A DNA stretch of 64,000 nucleotides from Doris montereyensis (Eukaryota > Mollusca > Gastropoda > Nudibranchia > Dorididae), in contig JAXRKP010000114.1 in NCBI GenBank assembly GCA_037039925.1, positions 405,425 to 469,424 of the forward strand. The letters run 5' to 3'. The notes under the pieces are model-generated. The model was given only the letters and a program-made list of their open reading frames with translations. It did no database searches and had not been told where the DNA came from. How positions within the stretch are numbered: position 1 is the first letter of the stretch; every line of letters begins with the position of its first letter. Below, in pieces: positions 45,301 through 55,249 of the stretch. The translations under genes and the position numbers were made by a program.

Positions 45301-47902
45301 GTTCACATTCATCCTTCTAGTATTCTTGTGACTTTGAACTTGCACCCGGAGTGGCTAGTATACACTAACTTGATGAGAACATCACAGGAGTTCATTAAAG
45401 GCATCACAGTTGTGGAAGAAAATTGGGTGAACGAGCTTGTGACATCAGGAAAGCTGAAGTTTGATATCACGAAAGCTGAGCAAAATAAGTTTTACAGCGT
45501 GCACCGAGAGGGAGGTGGGTTTAACCATCTTTCGTGCTCTGGTTGGTCCATATTTCTCAAATTTACGAGTTTGGAGGAAAAACTTCTGAACTGTGGATTG
45601 TTGCGACCAGTCATAGAAGTTTTTAGAGACTTGGGTGTGTTGGATGTTCATTCACAATTTTCTATCAGTCAATCTGCTGTGAACATATTCAATGAAATAA
45701 AATCAACAACAACGGAGAAATTACTGTCAGAGGACTTTGAGTTTGCCTTGAGCAAAAATGAATCCCTTGTTTCAACTGGAGTTCGGGTTGTCATTGGACA
45801 CGGAGGCTGTGTCAAGAACATTTTCATGCCCAATCAAAGTGATAAAGTCATGATTAAAAGAACACATCAAACTGTCACGGAAGAAGAAATTTTGGAAAAG
45901 TTTTCAGTTTTCGGAGAGATCAAAGAAAAAATAAAATTTAAGAGCTACGACCCATGGGGCTTTGTTCGTTTTGGATCTATTGCTGAAGCTCTGTCTGCTG
46001 TGGAGGCCACAAGTAAGGACAAAAGTAATGCTGGAATATTGAAGCTGGATAAACATGCAAAACATAGTAATAGTAGGAACATGTTTGATGCAAAACTGAC
46101 ATGGATTCGTCGACCCATCAAAGGAAGCGGAACCGCTTATATCGAATGTTCTCCCCTCAATCAGTCTTCTTTAGTGGGCAAACCAATCTGGGTGAACGGC
46201 CGTTGTTGTAAAATAAAAGTAGCAAAAAGAGGAGATTTGGTTATTTATGATACAGGATCTTTAAAGGAAAATGAGGTCAAAGACGAAGTAATCAACCAAA
46301 TGCATGGTAACATTGGCAATGACATTACAGATATAAAAGTCAGAGTTGCCAGAGAGACGGTAGACATATCAATGGACACCATAAATGCAAAGATTAATCA
46401 AATCACTTCCTTCATCAAACTGTATTTGAAAGAGGATAGTTTCAAAATCAGTATGTTAAAACCAAAAGGGGGAAGCATTTATTATGTCTGTTTCATAAGC
46501 TTCGCTGATCCAATAGGAGGATATAGTGTTTGTCAAAAGATGAAGTACAGACTCTCTATTGATGGTCATAATGTTGAAGTTAGCCCTTGCCTCAAAACAA
46601 TTGTGCATGTACCACGAAGACTGAAAGCATTGTGTGAACAACGTTTTTGAAACTCTCTTCAAGGTTTGGCTAAATACAAAGCTACTGAATTGACATGGAA
46701 GGAATTGAAGAAAGATTTTGCTATTGAGATCAAATCATCTACTCCGTCTAATATCATTGAGGCAAGAGATCTGCTGTGTAAAGAATTGGAAGGAGAAATC
46801 ATTGACTGCTCTATAAATGAAATTTTAAGTTGCTTGCTGAATAAAGTTGGTCAACAACACCTGCAAGAGATTGAGAAGAACAACAGCTGTGTCATCATTA
46901 CAGACTTCAGAAGCGGTAAAATTAGCATTTATGGTCAGGAGTCAAAGTCAGTAAGACACAACAAGACATCAACTCCTATTTGAATGAAATTGAAGGAAGT
47001 GATGAAGGCTTAATTCAAATGAAAGGTCATGACAAGCCTCCTGGCTTAATGAAACTGACAATGTGCAAGTATGGTCCTGATCTTAATGGTCTTTTAGAAG
47101 AATTCAAACTGAAATTGGTCAAAATTAATTGGAAGAAACAGAGTGTTTATCTTATTGGAACACCATCTGCTGTAGAGAAAGCATGCCAGAGTTTTGTTGC
47201 CTTGGAAACAGAAGCTTGGAAAGGTGCAGGACCACACAAAGAAACAAATCTACCAGACTGTCAGGTATGCATGTGTCCCATTGAGAAAAAAGAGATGCTT
47301 TTCCGTCTGGAAGTCTGCGGCCATGCCTACTGTCTGGACTGTCTCCATCATCAGGTGTCATTCTCAGTGGACAATAAGGAGTTTCCTTTAACCTGTGCCA
47401 GAAGTGGATGTGATTCATGCTTTGTGTTGAGAGATGTCAAGTTTGCTTTGTCAAAAAGATGGATTCGAGAGGACAAACTTGTTTCTATGGCCGTGAATGC
47501 TTTTGTCACGGTGAATAAGGATAAGTATAAGTTTTGCCTCACCCAAATTGCCCAGTAGTGTATGAAGTCACAGTTGAGTTGGATGGTTCTGAATTTAGCT
47601 GTCCTCTTTGCTTGGCAAGCATTTGCACCTCTTGCCACATAGCTTTCCATGCAGGGATGACCTGTCTAATGGCCAAAAGTAGAACTCGGGCAGAGTCTGT
47701 GTTGGCTGACTGGGTTGCAGCGAATCCATCGAAAAGAAAGTTGTGTCCAGGATGTCGCACTCCCATTGAAAAGATAGAAGGCTGCAACAAAATGTCCTGC
47801 TCTAGCTGCAGAATACTGTTCTGCTGGCTATGTTTGGATGTGAGCAAAACTGAGGATGAGTGTTACCGGCACCTACACAATTATCATGGTGGATTATTTT
47901 GA
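42327..47902 (+). CDS. DEAH-box RNA helicase fused to RING-IBR-RING E3 ligase (DEAH11/12-like), frame breaks
   Basis: A roughly 1,860-codon, apparently intronless coding region. Order: poorly conserved N-terminal part (42327-43480), DEAH helicase core (43481-44600), HA2/OB-type region (44640-45330), further RNA-binding-like region (45328-46980) with an RRM-like stretch, and an RBR ubiquitin-ligase module (47250-47902). Plant DEAH11/DEAH12 proteins have this helicase-RBR order, and similar proteins are annotated in molluscs (family knowledge). Likely roles are ATP-dependent RNA binding or unwinding and ubiquitin transfer; substrates are unknown. Frame breaks occur near 42398, 42475, 42779, 43480, 43990, 44345, 45320, 46648 (in-frame TGA), 46975 and 47535. 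All named motifs survive. The breaks mean either a young pseudogene or base errors: the one at 44339-44347 is a nine-A run and that at 47535 fits a missing C. No poly-A tail or flanking duplication marks it as a retrocopy. Confidence 0.88.
42780..43484 (+). CDS. helicase-RBR gene: N-terminal region
   Basis: A 234-codon open stretch (start MKNQSSHVLGDSEQEN) preceded by an open stretch without ATG at 42475-42779. It includes 'TLDICLQIEKCLENELVPK' and a lysine/serine-rich middle, then a coiled-coil-like part (43200-43450). No known domain recognised. It passes to the helicase frame near 43480, where a 1-base shift would join 'REISEDLKTLDILKATLSN'. Confidence 0.75.
   Translation: MKNQSSHVLGDSEQENKSQIRTLDICLQIEKCLENELVPKLFEARFDDVNIRFSYEATRLLLKKNITECHFTITGDIAVTEESLKTVVTNLRKELKVQISALPKNRKSSTTQISSKSNSNHMSTAKCHKVDSEQKATSQHKMEKMNTNQEQAVLKLEIQKALSSIENRIMEILENHKKRQMRFSVKLVSIPQKKIVILSVRKTLEAKKVLLQKLKELQMQRTEFVQHCEKLAKT
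43481..44600 (+). CDS. helicase-RBR gene: DEAH helicase core
   Basis: Motifs in order: Walker A GETGSGKST (43643-43669), Ia 'TQPRSIAAVSLAERVAEE' (43730-43785), Walker B DEAH (43934-43945), III SAT (44029-44037), IV-region 'LPLHGQLPSEDQ' (44308-44340), V 'VFATNCAETSITIDG' (44387-44430), VI QRKGRAGRT (44534-44560). This is the full DEAH (DHX) set. Two frame breaks are crossed, near 43990 ('ATTATAAACG') and at the nine-A run 44339-44347. Confidence 0.92.
44601..46980 (+). CDS. helicase-RBR gene: HA2/OB-type and RNA-binding region
   Basis: After the core come 'ALNIAIETLEYLGAI' (winged-helix/HA2 side) and 'PFGPKLGYLVYEANKENLL'. After a frame break near 45320, 'VHIHPSSILVTLNLHPEWLV' and 'TSQEFIKGITVVEENWV' follow, typical of the OB-fold end in DEAH11/12-like proteins. 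An RRM-like stretch, 'EEEILEKFSVFGEIKEK' with 'WGFVRFGSIAEALSAVE', lies at 45885-46010. An in-frame TGA interrupts at 46648; the same frame resumes to 46983. Confidence 0.85.
46980..47902 (+). CDS. helicase-RBR gene: RING-IBR-RING module
   Basis: RING1 is C-x2-C...CGHAYCLDC (47258-47345). The IBR region starts 'PHPNCPVVYEVTVELDG' and has CPLC and CTSCH (47536-47660). RING2 is 'CPGCRTPIEKIEGCNKMSC' with 'FCWLCLD' (47745-47850). In RBR ligases the cysteine that takes ubiquitin is the last C of GCNxMxC in RING2; it is present (KMSC). The stop is TGA at 47900. One frame break near 47535. Confidence 0.92.
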
Positions 47903-47904
47903 AT

Positions 47905-48245
47905 TGCAATAGATCTACGTATATCTAAAGTTTCAAGTTTGTTGTGACATAATAGATCTCAAGTTCAACATTTATTGTGACAGAATACAGTAGTCGTTGG
48001 ATAAACGCAACCCTTTGGGCACAGGAAAAAGCATGCTTTTATGCATATCGTGTGTTTATGAGAATACTGTTGTTATATAGTAGAAATTTGGTCAGCAGAT
48101 GTAGACGCGTGTTTATAGTTTATGCAGAGTGTGCTTTTATGAAATGTGCTTTTAATTATCCAGCAACTACTGTAGATTTAAAGTTCAACATTTGTTGTGA
48201 TATAACAGATCTTAAGTTCAATATTTATTGTGACATAATCGACAT
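47905..48245. repeat. short tandem repeat around a MITE
   Basis: About four units of a 34-bp repeat with 'AAGTTCAACATTTATTGTGA' and 'ATAATAGATCT', two on each side of the MITE. The MITE inserted in the middle of the array. Confidence 0.75.
47988..48172 (+). mobile_element. MITE with TA target duplication
   Basis: A 185-bp element. The left end is CAGTAGTCGTTGGATAAACG; the right end read inward is CAGTAGTTGCTGGATAATTA. TA flanks it on each side (47986-47987 and 48173-48174). Tc1/mariner-type (pogo-like) by TA duplication. It begins about 85 bp after the helicase-RBR stop codon, so it may lie in the 3' UTR or just beyond. A half copy is at 23581. Confidence 0.8.
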
Positions 48246-48284
48246 GATAAAATATGTATAATATTAAATATATAATATAGTTAT

Positions 48285-48319
<35 letters not shown>
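48285..48319. repeat. (TA)n microsatellite
   Basis: An uninterrupted TA run. Confidence 0.95.
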
Positions 48320-48838
48320 CTGGCAACCAGTATGTAAAAAACTTACTTAGTAAGCTATTTTATTTTGGCTTTGAGATCGTTAGCCTGAACCTACCTTGAA
48401 AAGTACATACGGTGTATAATATGAGGGTTAAGTGCAATTTCTTAAACAAGAAACCCTTAGCTTAACGGTAGAGATTCAGACTTTGAGAGTTTGGAATGAA
48501 CGTCTGGAGACACCATTTTGAGTTTGCAAAGCTACAATTGCACTTTGCCAGAAAAGCTGAGGATCAGCAGTCTTTCTTTTTTGGTAATTTTTTGTAAAGG
48601 GTGTTAAATCCAATGTTTGGTTTTTTTTGTGCTAATTCTAATTAAATTATTATTGTTTGCTGGAATTGGAATGTTACAGCATCAGGCCATCATGAAATTT
48701 ATAAATAGTTCCCATGGTCAAGTCTGTTTTTCGATTGGAAGAATTTGGCAATCATTCCTCATTAGCTTGAATTTTTTTGCAATTGTCCCTGCCCTTTGTT
48801 TATGTTGCTTGTCAAACCTTTAGATTCTAAATCTGAAT
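48320..48838. other. no gene recognised
   Basis: AT-rich DNA between the (TA)n and the 3' end of the minus-strand LINE fragment. No coding-like signal seen. Confidence 0.55.
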
Positions 48839-48839
48839 A

Positions 48840-49531
48840 TTACGTTGTAGAAACCAGTATTGGCGTAATTACAACTGACAGTTTATAGATGTGACAGTCT
48901 TTCTCTGAAAATTTCGATAGATGTTGAGATAATGGTATGATCATCGAGGTGATTCTAATCAACGATGGTACGGATGAAGAAAGAGTTTCTGTAGTTGTTT
49001 GTATGTGATGATGGTATTGTGTAGCAAATTGTGTTATTTGTGACGTAGGGTTCAATTATGGTATGCGTTAATGTGTCTTCAAATTTTCGTGGTTTGATGA
49101 TGCGCTTGGGACGTTTTGGGATTAAGAATTTCACTTGAGGAATTGATGAAGTCATTCTTTTGACAATTTTTAAGATGTAGGCTAGTCTGAGATGTTTTTA
49201 ATCTTTGAGGTCGGAGGTTTTGATCCTGGATTATTTGTGTAATGCAGCCTGGTGTTCTAGAGCTGTAATCTCCGGTGCTGAAACAAACTCCCTGTCACTG
49301 GATTCCCTCTAGCCTTTTGATGTCCTCTTCATGATATGGATCCCACACCATGGCCCCATATTCCAAAGTATATCTCACAAGCTTGTTTCATAAACGCCCT
49401 AGAATTAGAGGAGCTATGTAGTTGCTCACAATATTTTCTCCATGTATCCAAGATTTGTCCTTCTGTCTTCTTACTTGTTTCACATCTAGCATTCTTCTTC
49501 GTCTAGTTCTTCCAGTTTGAGTTTCATTATG
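48840..49531 (-). pseudogene. LINE family F, reverse-transcriptase C-terminal remains
   Basis: Minus-strand reading: 'LVRYTLEYGAMVWDPYHEED' (about 49375-49315), 'SSRTPGCITQIIQDQ' (about 49265-49215), a region typical of the C-terminus of CR1/Jockey-type LINE polymerases, and 'NSFFIRTIVD' (about 48985-48955). Frame breaks throughout. Its right edge meets piggyBac element 2. Confidence 0.75.
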
Positions 49532-49535
49532 TTAA

Positions 49536-52139
49536 CCCTATTTCATGCCCTACCTAAATATTCCTATTTCAGCTTTTAGGGGTCTGATAAAGTGATAGAC
49601 CCCCTACCTTTTAATAGCAGTATAGTGGTAACATCCTATTTATATCACATGGGGTCCAAGCACGAATGAAGAAATTAATGGAAACCCCTATTTCTACCTT
49701 TGGGGTCCAATGGACCCATATATTTTCTTAGTAATTACTTAAAATATATACATCAATTTGTCAAGTGGGAAGCATCTTTGCATTTGTTTCAATAATTCGA
49801 AAGACATCGACTCAGCTGCGTCAACATTTCATCGAATATTTACAGACAGAGTCATCAATATTATTGTCAAAATGACGAACAAAGAGGGTGTTAGACGCAA
49901 AGGATCAAGATGGCAACCAACAGATTTTACTGAAATGAAAGCATTATTCGGCCTAATAGTGATATATCCATCTCGGAGCACGGAAAGTCAGTCTGCTCAA
50001 AGTGTCAAAGATATGGTATGGAGCTTCAGCTGACAGCGTGGCCATGTGTGTTATTTGTTATGAGTTTGAAGCGCTTCATTGAACTCTCTGCTGCTCTTTC
50101 GCTTTGATGACAAGGCAACAAGGTCCAGCAGACGTGACAGAGATATATTTGCCTCTATGAGTTATGAGAGATCTGTTTGATGAGGTAAACAAGAATCTAC
50201 AGAGAAATTACACCCCATCACAATGTCTAACAGTAGACGAACAGCTTGTTCCATGGAGAGGACGGTGCAAATTCCTGCAATATCTTCCAAGTCCAAGCAA
50301 GCCGGATAAGTATGGTCTAAAGCTCTTCATGATTTGTGATTGCCAAACTGCATACCCTCTCCAGGCAATTCCCTGCTTGGGGAAACATGGCGAAAGAAGG
50401 ACGAACCTTGGCAGAGAGACAGTGAAGGAGCTAAGTACACCATATCACAAGACTGGGAGAAATATCAGTTGCGATAACTTCTTCACTGATGTAGAGCTCG
50501 CAGACCATCTGTCTAGGAAAGGATTGTCCATTGTGGGCACTGTCAGAAAAAACAAAGCCTTTCTCCCCAAAGAATTCCAGACAGGAACGGGAATACGTAA
50601 GTTTGAAAGCAGTTTCCTGTTTACAGAAGACAAGAGCTTGGTTGCATACAAGTACAAGTCTAATGCAAAAAAACCTGTTGTGCTGCTAAGTACTTAGTAA
50701 GTACAATGCACCATGCAGCTGATGTTGACCAGGAGGGGAAAAAGAAGCTAGAGATTGTAAAATACTACAATAAAACTAAAACAAAGGGTGATGTTGACAC
50801 ATTCGACTACATGTGTCACAGTTTTTCCTGCAAGAGAAAAACCAGAAGGTGGCCGATGGTTATATTTTACAACCTATTGGACACAGCAGCCGTGGCAGCG
50901 CATATTATGTACAAAGAAGTCTTCCCCGGAGACGAAAAATCTTACAAAGACCGAGGATCCTTTAACGAGCTTTTGGCTAAAGAGTTGGTGTTAGAGCATC
51001 TACAAAGAAGAATGGAGCTGGCGAAAACAAATAGAAGTAGAAGGGTGAAGTTAGCATATGAAATTTTGAAACTTGAATGGAATCTTGGAAATGAGGCAAC
51101 CACGAGGGGAGAAGGTCGAAAGAGAGAAGGGGGAAAGGAAGATGTAGTCGGTGCCCAAGAAAGAAAAGACAGGAAAGTGAAGCAAGTCTGCTCAAAATGT
51201 GATAGCTATGTTTGCAACGAGCACTGCGTAAAAAAAGTCTGCTTCATTTGTGAATCCACCTAGATTCGCTCAGAAAATGCTCAACACTTTTTAAAATTCA
51301 TACTACCCAAGCATATTTTTGTTCATTTGGGTTTTTTCATTTTCAATGTTAATGTTATCTTTAAAAAATCTCTTGTCACCCAAAAACTAAATATTTGTTT
51401 TCATTGATGTTTAAATGTACATTGAAGTTGCAGTGTTATCTAGTGGTTACAGTCAGCTTTAGGGAGAGGCTATAGTATTATGTATTAGTATTAACTATAT
51501 TATATATTTATATATATGCACACATTTCCTCACGCAATGTGCTACTACTATTATCCAGCAATAAGACATATATATCAAGATAAGGCTACAATTACAATGG
51601 GAACTTGTCTAATCCATCAAGTAAGGAGTATGGCTGCTCAGGGAAGTACATAATTGTTGTACAAAGCACTTTGTGGATTCGACAAAAACTAAAAGCGTTA
51701 TACAAAATGATCTTGTTGTATTGCAGTTGCAGGTACACTGTGCTGGGTTCTAAAACTCATTTTTTCTTGCAAATTACACCACTACTTTTGATTTGATATT
51801 GATTTATTTGGAACATACCCATAAAATTGGAACTATAGCACTAAAATGCCATGGGGTCCAAGCGGACCCCAAAGTATGAAATAGGAGGTTTCTCCATATT
51901 TTCTATTTATTTGTGAGGGGGTCAGCGGACCCCACCAAGAAAGCAAATCTCAAAATCCAGCGGAGGCCTTTTGGGGTGAGCAAACCATGCACGTGAGACA
52001 AACCAAATTTGGGTTGGTCACTTAGGGGTCAAATTAGGAAAAGTCACGAAATTTCAGATCCGTGGGTCAAAAATTGACGATTTTAGAGCCAAAAAACACG
52101 GCCTTGGGGTCCAATGGACCCCAAAGATAGAAAATAGGG
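49536..52139 (+). mobile_element. piggyBac element 2, complete with TTAA ends
   Basis: A 2,604-bp element between TTAA (49532-49535) and TTAA (52140-52143). The terminal inverted repeats begin CCCTATTTC (left) and CCCTATTTTC (right, read inward). Subterminal regions on both sides carry palindromic GGGGTCC-NNN(N)-GGACCCC motifs (49652, 49697, 51853, 51914, 52105). The transposase is on the plus strand. Confidence 0.92.
49758..51263 (+). pseudogene. piggyBac 2 transposase (frame breaks)
   Basis: PGBD DDE transposase. First D region 'QCLTVDEQLVPWRGRCKF' (50222-50275), then 'KPDKYGLKLFMICD' (50309-50350). Second D 'NISCDNFFTDVELADHLS' (50462-50514). Third D region 'TKGDVDTFDYMCHSF' (50783-50830). 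The C-terminal Cys-rich finger is CSKCDSYVC-x2-HC...CFIC (51190-51250). Broken near 50030 and by an 11-bp duplication at 50687-50704 (TAAGTAC-TTAG-TAAGTAC). An N-terminal part and a piece before 50164 are degraded. All three acidic residues are still visible, so loss is recent. Confidence 0.9.
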
Positions 52140-52143
52140 TTAA

Positions 52144-52745
52144 CTCAGTATTCGATTGTTTAGCCTTTAATTTTCTAATTACATTTGCCTGGTTGTGGTT
52201 AACTACCATATCACATGTACTCAACTTGTATATTTTATATTTATCCTATTTTTTCGTTCTTATTCCCCATACTCACACGTCTCTCTCTCCCATTCTTTCT
52301 TCCCTGCCTTATTTTCTTCCTTTTTCTCTCCCTCTCTCTAAATCTCTCCTTCTCTCTATTTCCTTCTCACCTTTTATTACTTACTTATTTTGATGTTTTT
52401 ATTTCATTCTAAATCTGAACCTTCCACTCTCGCTCATTCTTCACACCCCCCCTCTCTGCTATGTTTCTTATCATCACTTTCTTTTTCTTTCTTTCTTTCT
52501 CCTTTATGTTTTTCTACTGACATCACATTGTGTGATGCCTGAGGTGTACTTAGATCTAGATTCTATATATAATTTATTGTTTGTTGTCTGTGAAGTGTTA
52601 TACTACTTATACCCAGAAACGTCACGTGTTTGTTCTGTCTTTATTAGTGGAGTTGTCACTTATTGTCATATTTAGCACATGTACTCAGTATATAATCTAT
52701 AATTTGTGTACATGTATATATATATTTATATTTTATATATGAAAA
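52144..52745. other. no gene recognised
   Basis: AT-rich, with pyrimidine-rich (CTCTCTC, TTTCTTTC) stretches at 52280-52510. It separates piggyBac 2 from piggyBac 3; the left end of the latter is not found here. Confidence 0.55.
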
Positions 52746-52759
52746 ACTAAGTTTGCTAC

Positions 52760-53848
52760 CTTCAGATCCTGTTTGGAATTCATTTCACGACAACCTGGCC
52801 AAATATTATGTCCCAAGCCAAAACATTACAGTTGTTGAACAATTGGCTCCATTCCAAGGCATGTAGTTTTATTCAATATATACCATCAAAGCCTGATAAA
52901 TATGGCATCAAAATTTTCTGGGCATGCAATGCTTCAAATAACTATCCATTGAGAGCTTTACCTTATCTTGGGAGAGACACTAAAAGTAAAAGCGCCAAAC
53001 CAAGTCAAAGAAGCCAGAGCGTCGCTGCCGATGTAGTCAGTTTATTGACTGATCATTACCATGGATCAGGCGCAACATAACAAGTACTTCACTGATCTGA
53101 AATTGGCAGAAACCCTCGTTAAGAAAAAAAACTGACAACAGTAGGAACAGTCAGAAGAAACAAAACCTTTCTTCCAAAGGAGTTTCAGAGAAGAACGCCC
53201 TCCCACTTGGGGAATCAAAATTTATATTTAGGAAGAAAGTGTGCTAGTCTCCTACCAAACAAAACGCCAAAAAAATGTGCTGCTTCTAAGCACAATGCAC
53301 AACAAGGGTGATGTGTGTACTGAGAGTGAGAGCCAAAAACCAGAAATCGTCCTCACTTATCTTATAACAAGACAAAAGGAGGTGTTGACGCAATGGACCA
53401 AATGGCACACGCCTTCAACGAAAAGAAAGACCAAAAGGTGGCCTCTTGTGATATTTTTCAACATACTGGACTTGTCATCAATTGCTGCCCTGATTGTGTT
53501 CAGAATGAAGTATCCCTTGGACACTCTGTCTCATGAAGACAACCCACAAAACTTCAACATGGACATTGGCCAATCCCTAGCATTGCCACAGATTATCCGT
53601 CGATCAGCAGTCTCGTTGCAAAAACAGGGCAAAACAACATCACAGCGGTATTGGACGCCTTGAGGCCTTCTGCCATCGAAGCTGTTTCAAACCCACCTGC
53701 AAAGAAAGCAAAACTTGATGACGGAAAACGGAGGAGGTGTGCCAGATGTCCCGCAAAGAAAGACAAAAAGACAAGAACAACTTGCAGCAAATGTTCTTGC
53801 TATATTTGCCCAGAACATTCCGTGATTTGCTGTCAGAACTGTGCATAA
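52760..53848 (+). pseudogene. piggyBac 3 transposase remains
   Basis: 'WNSFHDNLAKYYVPSQ' in a broken frame, 'IPSKPDKYGIKIFWAC' (52882-52930), 'YFTDLKLAETLVKKK' (53083-53130) and 'STKRKTKRWPLVIFFNILD' (53415-53475). The C-terminal finger is CARCPAKK, CSKCSCYIC and CCQNC (53735-53845). Frames change near 53080, 53130 and 53660. The first catalytic D position appears mutated (TVVEQL for TVDEQL at about 52830). Confidence 0.85.
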
Positions 53849-53934
53849 ATAGATGCTGAAGAAGACCATCAAGTTTTGTGCAATCTTACTGTTAGAAAGG
53901 AATTAGATAAAAAGATTGCATAGATTATGTGTCT

Positions 53935-53972
53935 TGGGTGTGTGTGTGTGTTTGTGTGTGTGCGTGTGTGGA
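53935..53972. repeat. (GT)n microsatellite
   Basis: Short interrupted GT run. Confidence 0.9.
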
Positions 53973-54429
53973 TTTTGGTGTCATGTATGTAACATGGAAA
54001 AGGTGAATTGTCACACTGTAATTTCTAATTATATCGTTATAAAGCTGTTATTATTTTCAAAGAGAACTTATTAAATGTGAAAACAAAATAATTAAGCTTG
54101 AAAACCTCATTTCTTTGTTGAATTTACTAAATAAATGTATACGGGTCAATATGACCCAGTCGTCAGGGACTGTGTAAAAAACTTAAACCCCTCATAAATT
54201 CCACATTTTTTATCAAAATCAAAATCAGGTCTAGGACTAGGATACCGTTTACCTTGATGATCTTGAGGATTACATGCAATTTGACTAAAAAATGTTAAGT
54301 ATCCCCCCCAGTTATTGAGTATGAAAGATCCCAATGGCTCAATTTGACCCAGCCGTCAGGGAAAGGGTTAAGCAAGAATCGATTTTAGATGATATCGACC
54401 AGCATACATCAACTTTTTTGGGTGTTATT

Positions 54430-54820
54430 CTTGTTGCAGTAAGTGAGTAAGATCTACACACTAAACCTGAACACTGTAGTCTTGTTACAGTAAGATTTAC
54501 ACACTGGGCTTTAACGCTGTAGTCTTGTTGAAGTGATACCTACACACTCGACCTTAGCACTGTAGTCTTGTTGCAGTAAGATCTACACACTAAGCCTTAG
54601 CACTGTGATGTTGTTGCAGTAAGATCTACACACTAGGCCTTAGCATTGTAGTCTTGTTGCAGTGATACATACACACTTGGCATTAGCGCTGTAATCTTGT
54701 TGCAGTGATGGGTGATACATACACACTAGGCCTTAACACTGTATTCTTGTTGCAGTAATATCTACACATTAAGTCTTAGCGCTGTAGTCTTGTTGTAGTC
54801 AGAGCTACACGAGTGTCAGC
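54430..54820. repeat. 43-bp tandem array
   Basis: About nine diverged copies of 'CTGTAGTCTTGTTGCAGTAA' plus 'GATCTACACACTAGGCCTTA' and GCA. Some units use TGATAC in place of TAAGAT. Confidence 0.9.
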
Positions 54821-54929
54821 ATGGGTCTCTAAACTCTTAAAATGACATATTTTAAGGCCGCATTTGTTGAACCCGGGCAGTGGAAGGTAAGCACTTGTAC
54901 AGGGAGTAGATGATCCCACCCTCCACAAG

Positions 54930-55075
54930 TCTCCTGCGACCTTGCATGCAGGTCTTAGCTGACCAAAGGCTAAGGGAGTTAACCCTGAAAGAAAACAACC
55001 TGCTGCCTTGCATGCCGGTCTTGACTGACCAAAGGCTAAGGGGAGTTAACCCTGACACTATTGACAGAAAATAAC
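54930..55075 (+). repeat. LINE copy D 5' monomers
   Basis: Two units with 'CCTTGCATGCAGGTCTTAGC' and 'CCAAAGGCTAAGGGAGTTAA'. Confidence 0.85.
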
Positions 55076-55249
55076 AAGGCCCGGTAGGGGGCCTCAAGGT
55101 GGCAGCCCCACCATCTACCTAAGGTACAGTGGGCTAATCCCCTGCCTATCCCAAACAACCTGATTCAAAGTAATATATACAATGATATACCCGGCTTGAA
55201 CTTTCGAAGACGACTCTGAAAAGGAACACGGACTGTGATTTTTGGAACA

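Larger units (their letters stand above)
52750..54367 (+). mobile_element. piggyBac element 3, 5'-truncated
   Basis: The right end is CCCTTTCCCTGACGGCTGGG (read inward from 54367), followed by TTAA (54368-54371). A subterminal copy of TGACCCAG-YCGTCAGGGA lies at 54150 and the terminal one at 54345. The left end and the transposase N-terminus are missing. A different family from piggyBac 1 and 2 by its ends. Confidence 0.8.
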
